A stretch of 23,360 nucleotides of DNA from JAZDJP01 sp043803805 (GTDB taxonomy: Bacteria > Planctomycetota > JAZDJP01), in the NCBI GenBank assembly GCA_043803805.1, contig JAZDJP010000045.1, forward strand, positions 1 to 23,360. Reading direction: 5' to 3'. The position numbers and the translations under genes were made by a program. Within the stretch, counting starts at the first letter, position 1, and every line of letters begins with the position of its first letter. Of this stretch, positions 13,090 to 22,000 are shown piece after piece. The notes under the pieces are model-generated. The model ran no database searches and was not told the origin of the DNA. It saw only the letters and a program-made list of their open reading frames with translations.

Positions 13090-16000
13090 ATGACGCGATC
13101 CTCGCGCCGGAGGCACATCATCGGTTTCGGGACGCTTCTGTGTCTTCTGGCATCCTTCCCCGTCTTTGCCGCCTCCCGGACCTGGGACGGCGGCGGAGGG
13201 GACGACAACTGGACCACGGCGGGAAATTGGTCGGCGGACACGGTTCCCGGATCATCCGATACGGTGACGTTCGACGGCACCTCGACCAAGGCCTGCGCCA
13301 TTGACGCGAATGTCTCCGTGGCCGGGTTCACCATCGCCAGCGGCTACACCGGGACCATCACGCAAGGAAGCGGCAAGACCGTGACGGTGGGCGCATCCGA
13401 TTTCAGCCAGTCGGACGGCACATTCGCGGGGAGCGCGGACAACATTACATTCAACGGATCATTCACGCTTGCCGGGGGAACATTCACCGCCGGGAATCAG
13501 ACCATCACGGCAAAGAAGCATTGGACGTACACATCCGGGACTCTCGCCGCCGGCACGAGCACCGTGGTGTTTTGCTACGACCAGACCATCACGGGAAGCC
13601 ACACATTGAATAATGTGACATTCGCAAACGGCGGCTCGACGTTAAAAACCGCAACAATCGCATCCGGGACGACTCTCACGGTCTCCGGCACACTCGCGCT
13701 TTCGGGCACAAGCGGAGACATGATTATTTCCGGCAGCGGAACGGTGGAGGCCCGGGGAGACATCACGGAAAGCGATCGCGACTTCGGTGGAACGGCGACA
13801 ATTTTGGTGAATGGAACTGGGAATCAAACCCTCACGGGCTCCGCGACGGAGACGGCCGGGAGCCTCCCCAATTTCCAAATCAATAAGTCCAGCGGTACGC
13901 TATCACTTGCGGGCACGATTCGAACAAAAAAGAATTGGACGGTCGCGGCAGGGACATTGGATGCCGGCACAAGCACGGTGGTCTTCTGTTATGACCAGAC
14001 CATCACGGGAAGCCACACACTCTACAACGTGACATTTAAAAACAGCGGTTCCACGTTAAAAACCGCGACAATCGCATCAGGGACAACACTCATCGCAACC
14101 GGGACGCTTGCGCTATCGGGCACAAGTGGAGACATGATTGTTTCCGGCGGCGGCACAATCGAGGCCAGGGGAGACATCACGGAAAGCGATCGAAACTTCG
14201 GCGGAACGGCGACAATTCTCGTGAACGGAACCGGAAACCAAACCCTCACGGGCTCCGCGACGGAAACCGCGGGAAGCCTTCCGAACCTCACCATCAACAA
14301 ATCAACGGGAACGCTTTCTCTCGCGGGCACAATCCGGACAATGAAAAATTGGACATACACGGCGGGGACGCTCGACGCCGGCACAAGCACCGTGGTCTTC
14401 TGTTACGAGCAAACCATCACGGGAAGCCACACCCTGTACAACGTGATGTTCAGCAATAGTGGCACATCGTTAAGGACCATTGCACTCGCATCCGGGACAA
14501 CTCTCACCGCAACCGGGACGCTCACCTGCGCAAGCGCGAACGGCGCCTCTGTTGTGATTAGCGGCGGCACACTTGAAGCCGAGGGAGATATCAACGTCAC
14601 AACCAGCGCTCTTTTTTACGGCTCGACGGCGTTTAATATCACGGGCGGCGCGAACCAGACCTGGACCTATAACGGCGGAACAAACACATTCCGATACTCG
14701 CCCACCGTGAACAAAACCGGCGGCGAAATCGCGCTGGCATCGAACCTGAGCCTGAATTATTCCGGACAGGACCTCGCCGTCACCGCGGGAACATTTAACC
14801 TCGCCGGCTACAACCTCACGGTGAGCGACGTCCTCTCCGTGGGGACAAGCGGCACACTCAAACTCCAGGGCGGAGAGACCGTCACACGCGGCAGTCTGTC
14901 GCTTTCCGCCGGCTCGACGGTGATTTATAACGGGAGTGGGAATTACACGGGATTGCCCCTCGGAAGCTCCTACAAAAACCTCACATTCGACGGCGCGGGC
15001 GCCTGGACGCTCACATCCGCGCTCTCGGTGGGCAGCGCGGGAGAGGATTTGACTCTTACGCAAGGGACTCTGGACCTGGCTGGTTACAACCTCACCGTAA
15101 ACGACGTCCTCTCGGTGGGAGCCAGCGGCACACTCAAACTCCAAGGCGGAGAAACCATCACACGGGGCAGTCTGTCTCTCGCCGCAGGCTCGACGGTGAT
15201 TTATAACGGCGGCGGAAATTACACAGGACTTCTCCTCGGAAACGCGTATTCCAATGTGACATTCGACGGCTCGGGCGCATGGACTCTCCCATCCGCGCTC
15301 GCCGCGAGCGGCAATCTCACACTGGCCAGCGGCGTATTAAACGCCGGCGGCAACACCATCACGCTTGCGGGAAACTGGACGCGTAGCGGCGGCACATACA
15401 CCCCCGCCGGGAACACGGTCATCCTATCCGGCGGAAACCAGACGATTTCCGGCTCGACGACATTTTATAATCTGACAAAAGAAGTGACGACACCGGCCAC
15501 CCTGACGTTTGCCGCCGGCGAAAAGCAGACCGTGACGGGCACATTGGACTTAAACGGCGCGTCGGGGAATTTGCTTTCTCTTAGAAGTTCGGCCACGGGC
15601 GCCGCGTGGCAGGTGGACCCGCAGGGCATCCGGAGCGTGAGGTACGCGGACGTGAAGGACTCCGACAACACGAACGCCGTCGCCGTCCGTGCGTACACGA
15701 GCGAGAACTCCGGCAACGACACAAATTGGGTGTTCGCGGGCGCCGACCCCTACCGGTGGACGGGCGGCGGGGCGGACGAGAACTGGACGACGGGAGCGAA
15801 CTGGGAGGGGGGAACAGCCCCCGGATCGTCCTACACGGCGACATTCGACGGCACCACCTCGAAGAATTGTGCCATCAACGCCAATCTAAACGTCGCGGGA
15901 ATCGCCATCCAATCCGACTATCTGGGCACAATCACGCAAGGAAGCGGCAAGACCATCACGGTCGGCGCATCCGATTTCACCCAGGCCTCGGGCACATTCA

Positions 16001-19000
16001 CGGGGAGCGCCGACAGCATCACGTTCAACGGATCGTTCACGCTTTCCGGAGGCACATTCAACGCCGGGAATCAGACCATCACGGCGAAGAAGGACTGGAC
16101 CTGTTCCGGGGGGACGCTTGACGCCGGCACAAGCACAGTCGTCTTCTGCTACGACCAGACCATCACGGGAAGCCACACACTCTACAATGTGACATTCGCA
16201 AACGGTGGCTCGACGTTAAAGACCGCAACCATCGCATCCGGGACGACTCTCACAGCGACCGGCACACTCGCGCTTTCGGGCACAAGCGGAGACATGATTG
16301 TTTCCGGCAGCGGCACGATTGAAGCCCAGGGGAATATCACGGAAAGCAGTCGCGACTTTGGCGGGACGGCGACGATTCTCGTGAACGGCACCGGGAATCA
16401 GACCCTCACGGGCTCCGCGACGGAGACGGCCGGAAGCCTCCCGAATCTCACCATCAATAAATCCAGCGGTACGCTTTCTCTCGCGGGCACGATTCGAACA
16501 AAAAAGAATTGGACCTACACAGCGGGGACACTCGACGCAGGGACAAGCACGGTGGTATTCTGCTACGACCAGACCATCACGGGAAGCCACACACTCTACA
16601 ACGTGACGTTTAAAAACAGCGGTACGACGCTGAAAACCGCGACAATCGCCTCGGGAACCACTCTCACCGCGACCGGCACGCTTGCGCTTTCAGGCACAAG
16701 CGGGGACATGATTGTTTCAGGCGGCGGCACAATCGAGGCCCGGGGCGACATCACGGAAAGCAATCGCAACTTCGGCGGAACGGCGACAATTCTCGTGAAC
16801 GGAACCGGAAACCAAACCCTCACAGGCACGGCGACGGAAACCGCCGGGAGCCTTCCGAACCTCACCATCAATAAATCCAGCGGTACGCTTTCTCTCGCGG
16901 GCACAATCCGGACAATGAAAAATTGGACGTACACGGCGGGGACACTCGACGCCGGCACAAGCACCGTGGTGTTTTGCTACGACCAGACCATCACGGGAAG
17001 CCACTCTCTCTATAACATCACATTCGCAAACAGCGGGAGCACGTTACGGACCATGACGCTTTCTTCCGGAACGACGCTCACCGCGGCGGGTGCGCTTTCG
17101 TGCGTGAGTTCGAACGGCGCCTCTGTTGTAATCAGCGGCGGCACGCTCGCCGCCCAAGGGAATATCACGACGGCCGCCGCGCTTTCTTCGTTCGGGACGG
17201 CGGCGGTCTCTCTCGTCGGGAGCGCCAACCAGACCATCACCGCCGTGGGAATGCCGGGCGGAACGGTCACGATTGCGAAATCCGGCGGGACGGCGACTCT
17301 GGCGGCGGATCTGAATCTCATCGGCGAAGGGCAGAATTTAATCATCGCGCAGGGGACTCTGGACCTGGCCGGCTACAACCTCGCGGTGAATAACGAAATC
17401 GCCATCGGCGCAAGCGGCACGCTCGCGCTCCTGGGGAGCGAAACCGTGGCGAGGGCGTCGTTTGTGAGCGACCCGGCGGGCACGGTGGTCTTCCGCGGCG
17501 ATGGCGACAGCGCGGCCGACACATACACCGTGACGGCGCTCTCGGAATCCTATGGAAACCTTGTCATCGTCAGCACGGACGGCGCGACGGATGTATTTAA
17601 ACTGGCCTCGCCGCTCGCCGTCGCGGGAAACCTCACACTCACGGCGGGGGATTTGGATACAGACGCCGCGGGGAACTATCCCATCTCCGTCGCCGGCAAT
17701 TGGACAAACAGCGGCACATTCCACGCGCGGGCGGGCAGCGTGGCGCTCACGGGCGGCAACCAGACGCTTTCCGGCTCGACGACGTTCTACGATTTAACGA
17801 AGCAGACGACAGGCGCCGCCACGCTCACGCTTCCCGCGGGCGGCACGCAAACGGTAAACGGCGTCCTCACTCTCATCGGGACAACGGGGAACAAACTCGC
17901 GCTTCGGAGCAGCGCGACCGGCACCGCCTGGAACGTGGACCCCGAGGGACTGCGGCGGGTGAGATACGTGGACGCGGAAGACGGGAACAACACCGCGACG
18001 GCGGCGCTTGTCGCGGTCGCAAGCACAAACTCCGGCAACAACACGAACTGGAGTTTCGCGTCCGCCGACCCCTTCCGATGGACCGGCGGCGGGGCGAACG
18101 CCAACTGGACGACGGGCGGAAACTGGGAGGGCAGCGCCGCCCCCGGAACAAGCGACATCGCGCTTTTTGACGGCACGTGCGCAACCAATTGTTCCCCGAC
18201 AATTGACGCGGCTGTTTCCGTGGGGGGGATCGAAATACAAGCCGACTACACGGGGACGATAACGCAAACCACCGCATCGGTGACGACGGGAATCTACGGA
18301 ATCGCCCAGGCGGGCGGCGCGTTTTCCGGCGGGAGCGCCGGCATCGCTCTCGGCGGGCCTCTGGCGCTTTCCGGCGGAACGCTCACCGCCACGAGCGGCA
18401 CGTTGAGCATGGCGCGTGACTGGGTGAAGACGGGCGGAACATTTAGCGCTAACTCCGGCACGGTGGTCTTCTCCGGCGCCGTGGACCAAAACGTCACAAG
18501 CGACAACAGCGCCTTCGCCAACATCACCGTCTCCAAGACCGGCGGGACGCTTTTCGCGCAGGGCGGAGACCTCTCGGCGACGGGGAACGTGGCGATTTCC
18601 GCCGGCGGCCTCAACGCCAACGGCCACGACATTTTTGTCGGAGGCGATTGGACAAAAACCGGTGGAACCGTAACCCTCGGAACGCAAACGGTGACGTTTA
18701 ACGGCGCCGGAAGCCAGACGCTCACGAGCGGCGGGACGGGCTCGGACAGCGCCTTTTATAATCTCACGGTGGCAAAACTCTCCGGAACTCTTTCGCTTGC
18801 AACAGACGCGATTCTCGTAAACGGGACTCTGGAAGTCCAATCCGGCGCGCTTTCGCAAGGAGCGCTCGACGCGACGACGTCATTCCTTGTGGTGGACGGC
18901 GGGACATTCACATGCGGCGCCGGCGTGCTTGATGTAAACGGCCCCGTAACGATCTCCGACGGCAGTCTTTCCGGCGGAAGCGGCGCGTTTACGGTATCGG

Positions 19001-22000
19001 GCGACTGGAATCAAACCGGCGGGACGTTCTCCGGTAACAGCGGCACCGTGACATTTGACGGCGCGGGCGACCAGACCGTGACGGCGACAAGCGCCTTTAA
19101 CAACTTAAAACTCGCCGGCACGAATCGCCAGCGCGTGTGGCTCCCCTCGGCAACAAACGGCGAAATCGAAGTCACAAACACCGCCAATCCCGTCGAATTC
19201 GAGACCGGATTCGCCACGAGCGCCCTCACTCTCCATCCCGGCAATTACCTGGAATTCCTGTCGGGCGCGACATTCACCGTGGGCACGCTTACCGCAAACG
19301 GCAGTGCGGGGAATCATATTGTCCTTCGGCCCATGCAAACCTCCGCGTGGAATTTACTCGTCACCTCCGCCAATCCCACGGCCAGTTACGTTTCTGTGTT
19401 GAACAGCAACGCCTCCGGCGGAAACGAAATCACCGCGACGAACAGCTCCGACGAGGGCGGGAACACGAATTGGGATTTCGGCGGCTCCGGCACGCCGCCC
19501 GTGATTTCCTATTCGCCGACGGCGGACATATTCACGAGCACAAGTACCGCCGTCACGATGTCGGCCGATCCCTCGCAGGGGACGACGATTTACTACACGA
19601 CGGACGGAACGAACCCGACGACGGGTAGCAGTGTGTATTCCACGCCCGTCACGATTTCCGCGGACACCGAATTCCGCGCCATCGCCGTGAACGGGGGCTC
19701 CACAAGCCAAATTTACGGCAAGACGTATTACCACGTGGGCACGGGGGACATTTATCTCCGGAAAACCTACGGCCACGACGCCCTGTTGTACATGGGGGAA
19801 GTGTTCCGGTTTGAGGGCCAGGCCTGGTGGCCGGGTCCGGACGGCGTCGTGGACGAGATGACGGGAGACGACGTCCGCATGGACGGCGTCCAGGGACCGG
19901 ATCTCGAAAGCCAGATGACCTGGAGCGCCACGGGCGGCGTGATCCAGTCGTCCGGTGTGGACGCGGGAGGGCCGTGGGCGGTACTGGCGGCTCAGTTGCA
20001 GACGGGGTATTACACCGTCTCGCTCCATCTGGGCTCCACCAGTTACACCGGGTGCAACAATATCGTGGAAAAAGGAGAGTGCAAAAAGTGTCAATCGTGC
20101 TTTTTGACGAGCGGTTGTTCGGGAACATCGTGCTCTTTGAAAGGCGGTTGTTCGGGAACAGCGTGCTCTTTGAAAGGCGATTGTTTGGGAACAAGGTGCG
20201 TCAAGGACGATGCCGTCGAGGAATCGAAATGCGATCCGAAATATCCCGATTCCTGTCCGCAGGATGAAGAATCCAGTCCCATTCCTCTCCCGACCAGGGG
20301 CAAAAAAGTGGAATTGCACGCGGCGATTGGCCGCGGGGCGTACGAAGTGGGCTCATTCGGATTCGGCAAAAACGGCCGCCTCTCCGGATTGCACGAGATT
20401 TGCGAGACGAGCGCGACCGGGGTGAGCGTTTTCTTTGTGAACCGGAACTACGGGTGGCGGAATTTCGTTTTGGATACGACCGACCAGAAATACAAAATGG
20501 CGGGTTTGGGCGGCGGGTATGTGGTAAAACAAAATGGCGTCTACACATACACGAGCGTCGAGGGCGAGAAATACACATTCGGGAAGCAACTCCCCGACGG
20601 CCCGTTCGGCGCGAAGTACATCGTCACGGAAGACAAGGACGCAAGCGACAACACGATTTCCTACGTTTACAATCCGAACGGCACGCAAATCACAATCACG
20701 GACGCGAGCCAGAACACATACGGCGTCACGCTCGCCAATGGAATGATCAGCCAGATTTCCGAGACACCCCAGGGAAGCCAGAACACGCGGACGTGGAGTT
20801 ATCTCTATGACACGAATAATTTCCTCGCCAAAGAAACCTATGTGAACGAAAGCCAGTTCCGCGAATTCGATTTCGACATTCGCGGAAACCTGACGAGCAA
20901 GACCGATTATCGCGGCAACGCCACGGCGTACGAATACTCCACGGCGGGCGAGGTGACGAAGATGACCCATCCAACCGAGGACGTGGTCACCTTCGCGTGG
21001 AGTCAGGTGGACGCGGATTACACGATGACCATCACGGATCCGCAAAGTAACGTGACGACGCAGACTCTGGACACGAATCATTCGCTTCTCGCGACAAACA
21101 TCGTCCACGCCGACGGTCTTGTGGAGACGTACGAACGCGACGCGTTCGGGTACGTGACGAAGGAAACAAGGAAACCCACGGCGAATCCCGCGGACGACAT
21201 CGTGACAACTCACACCTACGACAGCCGGCACAACCTGACGCGCACCGTGGTGGACCCGGACGGCTTGAATCTCGTGACGGACTACACCTACGACAACGAC
21301 AAAAACATGACAAGCATGACCGACCCCAACGGCGTCGTCACCTCTTATGAATACGACGCGGCGCATCACATGACGGAACAGGTGCGTGACGTCGGCGGCC
21401 TCGCCCTCACGAAGACGTGGGCTTATGATGCTTATGGTCAATTGACGACGGAAACGGACGAACTCGGAAAAACCAGAACCTACACGTACGATTCCTTCGG
21501 GCGGGTGACGGAGGTGGAGGACGAACTCACGCACTCCGAATTTTATTCTTATGACATCTGGGGCAATCGCACGGCGGTCACCGACCGGAACGGCAATACC
21601 ACGGCATACCAGTACGATGCCAATAACCGGCTCACGCTTGTCACCGATCCGGCCAGTTTCACGGAATCGTATACGTATGACGCCAACGGGAATCGGACGG
21701 GGGTTGTGGACAAGAACGGGGTGGGTACGACGTATGTGTATGATTCCCTCAACCGGGTGATACAGATTACGGGGGTGGGCGGGAATTCGTGTTCGTCGTG
21801 CGGGGGTACGGCGATGAACGGTCAGGAGGGGTATTATTATTATGACAGCGCCGGGCGCCTGACGCAGTTTGTGAATGTCCTGGGTCAGCCCACGAATTTT
21901 TCTTATGATGCCGTCGGGCGGATGACCCAGAAGGTCACCGATCCCAATAATCTTGCCCTGACGGAGATTGCCGAATACGACAAGCTCGGGCGGAAGACCA

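Larger units (their letters stand above)
13183..15756 (+). repeat. Supermodule copy 1 (2,574 bases) of the giant gene
   Basis: It runs from the first W-x-GGG motif to the equivalent Trp at 15757. It comprises the opening NWTT motif and DSFSQ-like segment, two full 414-base units, a third diverged unit, a duplicated 276-base unit, and a closing segment containing LRSSATGAAW and NSGNDTNW. Equivalent positions in copy 2 share residues throughout. Confidence 0.85.

Noticed and set aside
13183..18078. Regular DNA repeats considered as a CRISPR-like or satellite array
   Set aside because: Periods are multiples of three, the frame stays open throughout, and there are no short repeats with unique spacers; these are protein-coding repeats.
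17794..18858. A 354-codon minus-strand frame and several similar ones over 13500-19400
   Set aside because: All are complements of the Gly/Thr/Ser repeats of the giant gene and repeat with the same 414-base period, as expected of shadows.
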